DNA from: Anaeramoeba flamelloides
Taxonomy: Eukaryota > Metamonada > Anaeramoebidae
Assembly: GCA_027625915.1 (NCBI GenBank)
Contig: JANTQA010000026.1
Coordinates: forward strand, 744,001 to 808,000
Direction of reading: 5' to 3'
Length of the DNA stretch: 64,000 nucleotides
This document shows, one piece after another, positions 25,601 to 36,011 of this stretch (its first letter is position 1; every line of letters starts with the position of its first letter). The notes under the pieces were generated by a model that saw only the letters and a program-made list of their open reading frames with translations, had not been told where the DNA came from and did no database searches. A program made the position numbers and the translations under genes.

Positions 25601-28600
25601 GTTAATATATCCATTTATATTTAAAACAGCTCGGAACACTTTAAAAACTGTTATTCATGGGCACCAAAATCTGGCTATTATTGAATTTTTAAATTCTACT
25701 ATTGTTACTTTATTTTCAACTCAAGAAGTTGATGAAAATGGTTTTCCATTAAAATTAAAATATTTCCCAGAATTGATGGAATTAACAATGAAGGGAATTG
25801 ATATTAACGATATCAGGAAATACGTTGCAGTACTAATGTTCTTAACACATTTATTTTCCTGTATTCCCTTAATTGATCCAACCAATGATGAAATTCTTGG
25901 AATCGATAAAGAGAAATCTAATACGAATAACGAAGAGAATGATCTGAAGAAAGAAAGTGAAAAAGAGAACAAACCAAATATTGAAATAAATTTTGAATTG
26001 TTAAAAGTATTAGGCTTTGGCGAATTATTAAAAAATAATCAAATTTCCAAGGATGCAATTATTGATCAAGTCTTTTTAAAAATTACTTCAAATTTGAAAC
26101 ATTGGCTATTTATTTTTTTCGATAAAATATTAATAGTGATCTCAAAAATTGACAAATTAACTAAAAAAGAAAAACAATTTAGTATATCTGGCCTCTGCGT
26201 TGAGCAAATGTTCCAGCAATGCTCTGAAACTATTTTTATTGAATTATTAGAAAAATTAAAACTTTTTGTTACCAATAATATTTATCCAAATTCAATAATG
26301 CAAATTGGCAAATTTTGCTCTGCGGCTTCGTCTGCCAATCCAAAAACCACTTTAAAAACATTTGTCCCATTTTTTTATCATAATTTGGTTGACAAATGCA
26401 CAAAAACAGAGAATAAAAATGATCAAATTGAAATTGAACTCGAAAAAGAGGAAAAAGAAAAAAAATATGATTATAAATTCCTCAAAATAGGGAAAAATAA
26501 ACTGAAATGGTATTTAAATATATTAAATTCAATTGTGCAAAGCACTGGACCAGAATTGCTAAATTATAAAAACGAATTATTAATTATAATAAATTTATGC
26601 TTCCGTAGCAGTAATAAAAAAATATATAAGCTTGGTTCCTTAATTTTGAAAAATGCTATATTATCGTGCATTGAATATTATCCTTTAGATTTAAGGTCAC
26701 ACAATAAAGAATTGTGGAACAATAAAGAATTTAGGAGACACCATTGGAAATATTGGGGCAGAATGGAGTTTAATAAATTAAAAATCGATTGGCACATTCC
26801 AAATAAGGACGAATTGGATTTTGTTGATGAATTATTAAAAACTTTTTTAAATCCACTATTAAAAGATATTAATGAATTTATGACAAACGACAATGGAAAT
26901 AACAACGACAATAACAATAACAACAACAATAACAATACCAATAACAACAACAATAATAATAATACTGAAAAAAAGGAAAAAAAACTTTTGGAATTAAAAA
27001 AAAAATTAATAATTTTATTAAATATAACTAATGGAATTAATGTATATTTTAAAGACTTTAATGATGAATTATTTAATGATAATAATAATATTAATTCCAA
27101 AATTTTACTCTCCAATTCAAATAGCAACGTAATTAACGGAAATAGTATTTATCCAAAAAATGATTATAAGAATGAAATCAGTAACATAATCATCAAATTA
27201 TCAAAGCATTTATTAAAATTCCACGGTGACTATATTAATGGTATCAAATTAACGATCAAGATAATTAACTCATTGATTAATGTCAATGGAATCTCATTTG
27301 AAAAATTTGTTCAATCGAAAAAAGGATATAAGGCATTAAATGTTTTAACACAAATACAAACTTCGCCAATCAAAAGAAATGTGAGACCAATTTTGATAAG
27401 AAGAATTTTATATAAGCATTGGTGGCAATTAAATATTCAAGTCAATTTGTCTAATAAAACAAAAATGTATTCCAAATTAGTTAGTCAATTACGAAAATTT
27501 TCATTGAATCAATATGAACAAATCCGTAAAACTACTTTACCATATTTAAAGTTTTGCTTTACTCAATCAAACCAAATATTTCGTTATCAAATGAAAAAAA
27601 TCTTTGCTATTTTAAGTAATAAAAATTCCAATATCGAACAAATTAAAGGCGTTTTAGAAATATTAATAGAAAAAGATCAAGTTAAATTAATATGTGGCGA
27701 TTTAGAACTATTCCTCCAATTCATGCATTCTCTTTGCAAATGTACTTATGTCGAGCAAGAATACGTACAAGAAAATATCACTTTAATTTTCACTCAATAT
27801 TATAATTATTTCCAAAAATTGCCCTTAAATATTGAGGCCATTGAAAATATTGAATCTCTTGATTTTTTTAAAAAAAACAAATTACCAACACTGTCTAATG
27901 ATTTGATAAATGATTCAAAAGAATTTATTAATGGATATAACGAATACAATAATAAAATATTTGAAGAATATTTGAATAAATTTTTACAGATTTTTAATGA
28001 AAATTTACAGATTGATGATAATGATAATAATAAAGAACAAGAACAAGAACAAAAAAAAGAACAAGAAAAAGAAAAAGAAAAAGAAAAGAGAATTGAAATT
28101 GAAAAGGTAGAAGAGAACGAAAATAAGAAGGAAAATAATCCAAAAATCACTTGGAAATTTAAATTAATTTCTAGTGGTGTTTTAAATTTAATGGTTAAAA
28201 TGAATTCAAATTATCATTTGAAAATATTAGATTTATATATTAATAATATAAAAAATGAAAATTCTCAAATTAGAGAAATATCGATTCTTGGAATTAAAAA
28301 TATATTAACAAATTTTAAACCAATTATCAAAAAGCAATATTTAGAAAAAAATGAGAAAAACAAAAGACTTTTAAAAAGCAAACAATATTTCACTTTAGAC
28401 AATATTTTTAAAAGCAATGATAAAAACAATTATCAAGACACTCAATTTTATGATAAAAATTGGTTTGGTTGGAATTCAGATAATTTAATTAAATCAGAAA
28501 AATTTTATATTTATGATTACAAAAACAATAGCAACGATAATGAAAATAAGAATAAGAATAAGAATAAAGGAATTAATGTTGATGAATTAAAAAATAATTT

Positions 28601-30320
28601 ACAAAAAACTGAATTTTTTAAACATTTCCTCAACCATATGACACATAGCCAAGAACATGGAAAAGAAAAATTCAGAAATGAATTCGCCCATGTATTTAAA
28701 AGATTTACTCAAATTTTAAAAACAGATCTAATTGAATTGATAGTTGATCCGCTAGCCGAGATCTCTAACCAAACTGAAAACATTTTAGCAAATCAAATAA
28801 CGGTTACGGAAACCATTGCAGGTCTTATCCGAGGTTTCAAGCATTTCAAGCATGAGGAAATTGTCAAATTTTGGAATGAAATAAAAATCTTTTTCACAAA
28901 GTCAATTACAACAAACCATAGAACTGACACTGAAAACTATTGGAACCAGGCACTTAGCTTTATTTGTTCGAATAGGGACCCTCGCAGATTGTTTTTCATC
29001 TTCGAATTCTATTTCCAAGATTTATATAAATGCACCCAATTGATATTTTTGAGGAAACTAAGGGCTATCGAAAAGATTGTCTATGAATTCTCTTGGAAAG
29101 TAATTGGATTTACAGATTACTTATTAGAAATAATTGAAAAAAAGACACCCTCGGCCTCTGCAACACTTCAATCCATTTTGGGTAATCTATTATTTACCAC
29201 CTTATGGATAAACACCGAACCAACAAGAAATAAGAACGAATCAAATAGCTTATCCATTTTCTTACAACAAGAAATCACTGACAACCAATCAAAAATTTTT
29301 GAAATGGTTATTCGATTATTAGAAAAGGGCAAAGAGAATTTTCAAATTATCAAACAGAAAGAACAGCTGCTAAATAAACAATTATCCGCGGAATATCAAA
29401 AAATGAAAAATGAAAATAAGAATGAGAATAATAATCAAGAAAATGAGAAAATCATTGAAGACTTAAAAAAAAAAATTAATGAAATTGCTATTGAAAAAAA
29501 AGATTCCTTATCCTTTTGGAAAATTTTTATTATTTCCCAATTGTATATATTTTTAAGTGGCTATAATTTTAAATTGTCTATTGCCAATTTTATCAAAAAG
29601 ATAATTTCCTATTTTATACAAGGATTAGATCAAAAATGGGAAAACCAAGAAATCCATGGTTACTCATCACATGTCTTAAAGCTTATATCGAAAAATAGTT
29701 TCTTTGTACCATTGACCGAAACCGGTAAAAGCAAAGTACCTCAAGATATCTTAAATCACATCTTTACAGAATTGAAAAATGTCAGCGATTGGAGATCGAA
29801 AAAGGAAATCCTTGAATTCACTGATAATTTCTTTTTTAAAAACCTCTTTTTTATGGATCAACTTGATTACAAACAAAACATTAATTACATTTTAGCTTTA
29901 TTATTAGATAAACAATCAGAAATTAGAATTATCGCTGGTGATTCTTTAAAAAATATAGTTGGATTTATTTCAACTGAGAAATTCCAACAATTGCAAACCA
30001 CATTTGAAAAATTTGCAAAAATTAAATTGAGAAAAAATAACAATGCACTTTTAATAAGAAAACAAGCTGGCGTAATTGGATTAGGTGTTCTTGTCAATTA
30101 TTCCAAATATGACTTTAATAAAAATTCTTTCCAAATATTGAATTTATTAGGCAAAATTAACACAAATAACCATATCATAAAAGATACAATCTCAAAAATA
30201 TTTTCACAGTTCTTTAAAACTCACGAAATAAAAATGCTAAAGCTTGAACTGTCTTCAGAAGAAATGGAAACTCTGTTAAGTTTAAAAGATGACAAACAAG
30301 TCGAATCTTATTTTATTTAA
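19606..30320 (+). CDS. PSME4: Proteasome activator PSME4/Blm10 (PA200), four exons
   Basis: Exons 19606-19766, 19981-20255, 20384-20575 and 24970-30320 give 1992 residues (human PA200 has 1843). PA200/Blm10 is a HEAT-repeat solenoid that caps the 20S proteasome and regulates entry to its pore. Family signatures: LPYGKEFEENA near the start, PWKIPYNLF, WFDELFSIWSWV joined over the large intron to DFSSSWDFLIMNIYGRLLKD, KDYFHPLNTGMW, DLRSHNKELWNN with IDWHIPNKDELDFVDELL, ETIAGLIRGFKHF, RKQAGVIGLGVLV. Each splice keeps frame and restores alignment. Lineage-specific insertions are a poly-Asn run (about residues 848-875) and a Gln/Glu/Lys run (about 1231-1265). The C-terminus ends Tyr-Phe-Ile instead of the Tyr-Tyr-Ala used by yeast and human proteins to dock in the 20S alpha ring. 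Start chosen because its position matches the family N-terminus. Confidence 0.95.
20985..21735 (-). repeat. Dispersed repeat, about 750 bp, uninterrupted copy
   Basis: The reverse complement matches 38635-38965 plus 39345-39775 at high similarity over long stretches (for example AACATTCCAGTTCTC, AATCTTGAGGCTG, ATAATAACTAATAG, TTATTAACCAATAG). This copy lacks the foldback that splits the other one, so it shows the state before that insertion. Confidence 0.75.
22497..23988. mobile_element. TIR element, about 1.5 kb, CCCTTAGCACCC ends
   Basis: CCCTTAGCACCC at 22497 is mirrored by GGGTGCTAAGGG at 23977-23988. Both are flanked by ATATAT, a possible target duplication although the local sequence is repetitive. 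A further decayed copy of the right end (TTTTGGGGTGCAAAGGG) lies inside at about 23642-23658, with GCCTAAATT-like sequence shared next to both left and inner ends. There is no open frame of note, so it is non-autonomous. Confidence 0.65.
24122..24823. mobile_element. TIR element, about 0.7 kb, CAGTCAAAGGGGCCCA ends
   Basis: The left end TAAACTCTGTTTCAGTC, continuing AAAGGGGCCCAAC, is mirrored at 24794-24823. Outer TA dinucleotides fit a mariner-type TA target site. Lone ends of the family are at 4880 and 32429. The element lies wholly inside the last PSME4 intron, about 150 bp before the final exon. Confidence 0.75.
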
Positions 30321-31045
30321 ATCTTTGCAATTTTGAAACAAACACTCTTTTTTTTTTTTGATTTACGATTATTATATCAACAAATTTTTGTTTTTTTTTT
30401 ACCAGTTAAGGTAATGATATTTTAAAAATAAAAAAAAAAAAATTAAATATTTTAAAAGATTAGAATTTTACAAAAAAAAATGAACAATCTAAGAGATCTT
30501 GAAAAAAAATTTTTTTAAATTGTTTTGGCTTTTGAAAGGATTAATATAAATATCATTTCAACTACTTACTTAATCGAAATTATAATTGTTAATATTTTCA
30601 AGATAAAATGATATTTTATTCTTCAACACCCTTAAAATTTTATTTTGTATTATTTGTTTAATTTTAAAGAGAAATTTTGAAATTAAATTTTAATAATTTT
30701 TTTCTCAGTATTTAATAAATATTGTTAGTTTCAATAATACAATCAGAAATACTAATAATAACTTGATAATTATCAATAGTTGTTTAAACATAAAAATATA
30801 TCCTCATAAAAAATAATTTAGATCATTAAATTTTATCGTTTTATTCAAAATTTAAATTTTGATTTTGATTTTACTATTTGGCACTTCAATAATCTTCATA
30901 ATAGCAAAAATAGAATTTTTTTTTCTTTTGGATTCATTTTACTTTTTTTGGGTTTACTTTTTTTTTCTCTTTAAAAATGAATTTTTTTTTTTAATTTCGT
31001 TTGTTTTTTTTTATTCAAAAATAAGAAGAATAAAAATAATAAAAT

Positions 31046-31146
31046 ATGTTGTTCAAATTTGGTGGACAACTATTCAAGAAGAGAAATGATGGTGACTATT
31101 TTGATTCTTCTGATATGAAATTATCTTGTTGTGTGATTAATTTTTG
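31046..31146 (+). CDS. Possible first exon of an unrecognised gene
   Basis: An ATG at 31046 opens 33 codons (beginning MLFKFGGQLFKKRNDGD, with a Tyr-Phe-Asp-Ser-Ser-Asp stretch and Cys-Cys) that run straight into a consensus donor, GTAAGT, in phase 2; the frame stops immediately after. Amino-acid composition is more protein-like than surrounding chance frames. I could not find the next exon; given the giant introns here it may be kilobases away or lost. Family unknown. It may be a chance match. Confidence 0.3.
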
Positions 31147-31441
31147 GTAAGTCTAGTAATAATATATTGTACTCGGTATAAACCTTTGTCAAGTAGTTAT
31201 TACACTAACTAGGTAAAAAGAATGATATGAAATTGATTTTGATATTATATTATTTGTCGAATAATAAACATAAAATGAAATAATCAAAAACCCATTCAAT
31301 ACTCAGTTAACAAATACAACTTTTAATTAAGTTTATATTTTTTTTTCAATAGTTAGAATCTCTTTTAATTCTTACTTTACTTGAATTTTCTTTTATTTGT
31401 TTTAAAACAATTTTTTTATTTTTCTATTCAATACTTATAAT

Positions 31442-31972
31442 ATAAGCCCCACTCTAAAAATTCTGATATCCCGAAAATCACAAAGAGGTAAAAAAACCCA
31501 ATTTATTGTATTTTTCCAAACCTAATATTAAACGACATTTAAGTTAATTAGTATTAATTATTTTATATTTTCTCTTTTTGATTCAAAATAAAAATAGCAA
31601 ATGAAAAACCAAAAAAAAATTATAGATCTGTCCAAAAAGTTTGAAATAAGCCTAACAAAAATTGTATTGATAAATTTGTTGAAATTTCACCAATAATTGT
31701 TGATCGATCAAATGATAAGATACCATCTACTAATTGAATGTAATTTTTTTAGTTTACAAACTCAAATTTAGTCACTTCTATCAATCATTTGAAAAAAAAT
31801 TCAGATCTAACTAAATAGATTACATAAATGGAAAAAAAGAAATGAAAACAAAACAGGGAAAAGAAAAAAAATGAATTAGTTTGTAAAAATAAAATCATTT
31901 CCAAATTTAATGTAAAGTAGAGTAATTTTATTGTTTCATCTATTTTAAGTGTATCTAAATTTTTGTTATTTA
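31442..31972 (+). mobile_element. Decayed Tc1/mariner-like MITE, copy 2
   Basis: About 531 bp colinear with 44807-45334. Shared blocks include AACCCAATTTATT, CATTTAAGTTA, GTTGATCGATCAAATG and AAGATACCAT. The terminal repeats have diverged (CCACTCTAAAAATTCTGA on the left; TCTAAATTTTTGTTA on the right), so this copy looks older than the other. Confidence 0.7.
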
Positions 31973-32428
31973 GCATTCTGGAAAAAAAAATCATCAACTT
32001 AAAGAAAATTATTTAGAAATAAGAAAAATAATAAACTTCAGATTAGAGTCTAGGCTCATAAAAGAAATACCTGAACAAACCATAAATTTCAAAATAAAAA
32101 AAAATGTTAAAAAAATTTTTGTTCCCTATTATTGGAATGTCTCCTGCAAAATTTCTCTAATTCTTTAGGAAATTAGAATTGTTTCCTAAAAGGATTTTTT
32201 AATTAGTAAATGTATTCATTTCAAAAGAAAATACAAAACCCTACTTTTCTTAATTTTGATTTGGTGTTTCAATTTTTTTTTATATCAAATTAACTTTTCA
32301 AAAAAAGATAAAATTCTAAAAAAAAATTCACTACATGAGTAAAAAATGTTTTTGTGTTAAAAATTGAAAATTATTTCGGCAAGAATAATTATTAAACTCA
32401 TAATATATGTTATATTTCTTCAATAAAA

Positions 32429-32457
32429 GTGTACCCCTTTGACTGAAAAAGAGTTTA
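32429..32457 (-). repeat. Lone terminal repeat of the CAGTCAAAGGGG family
   Basis: The reverse complement reads TAAACTCTTTTTCAGTC followed by AAAGGGGTACA, nearly the same as the ends of 24122-24823. No facing partner was found within about 1 kb. Confidence 0.5.
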
Positions 32458-34456
32458 GAACCCATTGAAAGGAATTTAACATTGCATTGAAATATAGATT
32501 TCCTAAATAAATAATATCTATTCTTGAATTATTAGAAATTTTAAAAGTATTCTAAATATATTGATACTAAATAAAGTTTTAGTCAAATAGTTTTCCCTTT
32601 AGTCTATTCTCAGAATTTTTCTTAAATATGATAAGACATTTATTCAAACAAAGATCATTAAATAGTCGAAATATTTAATTTCCAACATATTTACCAAAAA
32701 AAAAAAAAAAAAAATATGTAATTAAATATTAATCCGAAGAAACAAGTCTATTTTTTTAAAAAAATTAGGCTATTTTTATATCTTTCTGTTAGAAAATATT
32801 TAAATTTTGAAAAATGTAAAATTTTATTCTTAAAATTATATTTTTTCAATCGCTACAAAAAATTCATTAAATCTACCCCAGTGTAAATAATCCATTTTTC
32901 TGGTAATTTTTATTCTCTTTTTTCAAACTTTTTTTTATTTTGGTATTTTGATAAAAAAGATATTAATAAGTTAAAACAGTAAATTTTTGTCAGAGAAAAG
33001 GCAAAAAGAAAATATTTAAATTTGCTGATATTTGGGAATAATATAACATTTTATTATATCTTAGTTTTTTTATAAGAAAAAAAGGATTAAAAATATTATT
33101 CAATAATTATTTCACAAAATATTGTTTATTTAAGAAATTATTTTTTATTTAACAAATTATTTCACAATTCCTTGTAACTTTTGGTTTATATTTTCAATTC
33201 GTATTAAGCATTTATATTGGTAAAATCAATTATGATTAGTATTTTATTTAATAGTTTATTTAATCTCTTTTCGTTTAATAAATACATTTTCCAGTTTTAA
33301 CAAGGCTATCATAAGTATTTATATCAATCATTATTGAGACTGATGAAACTTCTTAAAATTTGATTTATAAAAAAAATCAGCGATTTAGGACTGTAGTATT
33401 GAATATTTAAATTAATTTTTATGGTAATAAATACTTTTCAGAATATATTAAAATTTTTTTAATTAAAAAATTTTTGTATCAGTTTAAGGAAACAAGAAAA
33501 TTTACCTTTTTTTCAAATTTTCTTTATAAAAAACTCACTGAATCAATTTTTTAAATGCAATGATATTTTGAAAACTTTGGAATAAAGATCCCAAGCAGAT
33601 TAATTATTTTATTTGATAAAAAAGTCAAAGAAAATCATAGTCAAATCTTTGATTTTTCAATTTTTTTGAAGATTTTTTTTTTATTTTTACTTAAATTTAT
33701 GGTTCTCTTAAATAAGGTTTTGAATATAATCATTTGTTTATTAATGTAAGTGTAAAATCAAAGAAAAAACCAATAAAACTGAATTAAAAAAAAAATATAT
33801 TTTGAATAAATCTTTTCTCTTTGAAAAAGAAATAAAAAATAACAATTCCAGTTTTAAATAATTTCATTTAAATCAAGAATGATAAAAAAAATCAAAAAAG
33901 GTTATTTTAAAAGATTTATTTTTTTCATTACCACCTTAATTTATTTCAATTCGAATAACTTATTAGATTCGATTTTTTGTATCATTGCTATTTATCGTTA
34001 TTTAAATAAATAATTTCATACAATTTTGTTTTCAAAATTCATCAGTCAATTATTTTTCTTAAACAAACCAAAGTAAAGAATACTGTTTCAAAGATTCAAT
34101 TAAAGGGGTGAATTTCTCGTAAAAAAAAAAAAAAAAAAAAAAATATTAAAGATTCAAACAAAAGAAAAGGAAAATTTGTGCAATAAATCTCAAGCAAAAT
34201 TTCATAATAATTTAGTTTTTACAATTTGATCAAAAAATTTTTTTATTTGATTTTCAAACAAATAAACCCAATAAATCAATATTTCTGAAAAAGATTTCAA
34301 AATATATTCTATTTTCAGGAAAAAAATATGAATTAAAAGATTTATACAAAAAATCAAAAAAAAAATCTCTTGGAATGTATTGAGGATAATTTTTTTAAAA
34401 AATGGAGTAGATGATTTTAACTGAATGACCGTAAAATAAAATTGACTAATATCATA

Positions 34457-34912
34457 AGTTAATTATATTGTAGAATATCTAAAATAAAGCCTCAAGAAAG
34501 GTCTTAGGAATTAAAACATCAGTAAATTGGATCTTTTATCTCGTTAGATCCAGAAGAACTATAATATTTCGAAATTTTAGGAATAGGTAATTTAGCAAGA
34601 TCAGGTACTTAATAAGAAGATGGTAATAAAAATCACCAACAAAATATGTTTCATCGAATTGAAATATTGTCTAGTTTCCAATAAAAACATCTGAAAAAAA
34701 TGGACTTCGAAGAAACGTGGTTGGGTTGTTGATTTTGAGTACCAATTTTCCCAATAAACTATCTGATCTGGCAAAAATAACTTTTCCTAAATTTTTGAAA
34801 TATTATAGTTCTTCTGGATCAAAAGCGATAAAGAGTCTAGTTCGCTGATATGCTAATTCTTAAGACTCCCTGATGACTTTATATTAGATAATCCTTAAAT
34901 ATTAAACTTAAA
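34457..34912. repeat. Long inverted repeat, arms about 155 bp
   Basis: The left arm (about 34457-34612) and right arm (about 34756-34912) are reverse complements at roughly three quarters identity, highest at GATCCAGAAGAACTATAAT against ATTATAGTTCTTCTGGATC. The spacer is about 145 nt. It abuts the TIR block that follows. Confidence 0.65.
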
Positions 34913-35578
34913 GGGGTATTTTGAGTATAAAAAGAAAAATCCGGATTTTGAAAATTCATTTTTTTTTAAAAGTCGTTTTTCAAATATGAAAAAACAGTAA
35001 TCTATGTTAGGAAGTAAATGGTTCAAATGTACGGAGACTTAAAGAGGGGTGTTATTAATGGGAAAAAATTCATCATTGCAAGATTTACGAATGGAAGAAT
35101 TTTCAAACGCAACAAAACGCAAGTTGTAATTTTTTCAAAAAGAAAAGAAAAGAAAAGAAATAAATTTTAGTTCATAAATGAAAAATTCAAGAACAAATTT
35201 TTTTTTTTGGCAACTGAATTGAATGACACAAATGCGTTAAGAAACTATAGGCCTTACAATAAAACAAAATTCAAAAACAATTATGTAACAAAAATAAATC
35301 GAAAAAAATCAAAGAACAAAAGTGTGGAAAAATACTATTTTTTATTGTCTGGCTCAAGATCTAATTTACTTGGAATTTCAAAGGTTTATTATTCAATTCC
35401 AAGTAACTTTTGTTTTGTCATTGAGATCTTTCAATGAAATTTTTTTCTTTATTTATTTTTTATTTTTTTCCAAATTTTTTTGGAAAAAAATTGGAAAAGA
35501 ACTTTCCAAAAAAGTGAAAATAAAAAAAAATGTAAAAATCCGGACTTTTTCCTTTTATACGGACAGTAGTGCTTTAAG
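34907..35578 (+). mobile_element. TIR-bounded block with small open frames
   Basis: The left end CTTAAAGGGGTATTTTGAG, then GTATAAAAAG and TCCGGATTTT, is mirrored by 35535-35578 (reverse complement CTTAAAGCAC, then GTATAAAAGG and TCCGGATTTT). Inside are short open frames on the plus strand near 35020-35170 and at 35207-35437. One starts Met-Gly-Lys-Asn-Ser-Ser, the other is Lys/Asn-rich. They could be remnants of a transposase or of an old exon; no family was recognised. Confidence 0.45.
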
Positions 35579-36011
35579 ATCAAGATATTTATAATTTTTT
35601 TAATTTTTCTGGATCGATTTATAATTTTCCTTTTCATTTTTTATCTGGTATTTAACTATCATATACCAAGATTTTTTACAGTTTCATATTGATTAAAGTA
35701 GCAACTTATTTAGTTCAAGAAATGATTTTAAATGTTCAATACTAAATAAGCAGATAAACCTAAATTTTAAAAAGGTTCAGACTCCCTTAAAAAACCAATT
35801 AAATTTAGTAAAAAATTGTAGTTATTTGGAGAGTCAATACCAATCTAACTAGTCACCCAAACCCAACCAAACCGAATTAGTCAAAGAGAAAACAGAAAAC
35901 AATTCCTTCACGAGTTTGGAAAAGCCTTATTCCTCTGGAAAGTATGTATTCCAAAAGTATCTATTAAATTAATCTACTGTATGATTTATTTTTTCTTCTT
36001 CCCTCCTTTTA

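Larger units (their letters stand above)
30321..36011. other. Mostly gene-free DNA between PSME4 and Miro
   Basis: About 5.7 kb. It contains a possible lone first exon (31046-31146), a decayed Tc1-like MITE (31442-31972), a lone CAGTCAAAGGGG end (32429-32457), an A run at 34121-34143, a long inverted repeat (34457-34912) and a TIR-bounded block with small open frames (34907-35578). The last 450 bp before Miro hold a less AT-rich patch with CCCAAACCCAACC and no clear motif. Confidence 0.5.

Noticed and set aside
26678-27127. Minus-strand Leu-run frame opposite PSME4
   Set aside because: Antisense shadow of the poly-Asn tract.
35059-35129. First exon of a calcineurin-B-like, myristoylated EF-hand protein
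   Set aside because: The Met-Gly-x-x-Ser start and Glu-Glu-Phe-Ser stretch are suggestive, but no EF-hand exon follows and the region lies within a TIR-bounded block.
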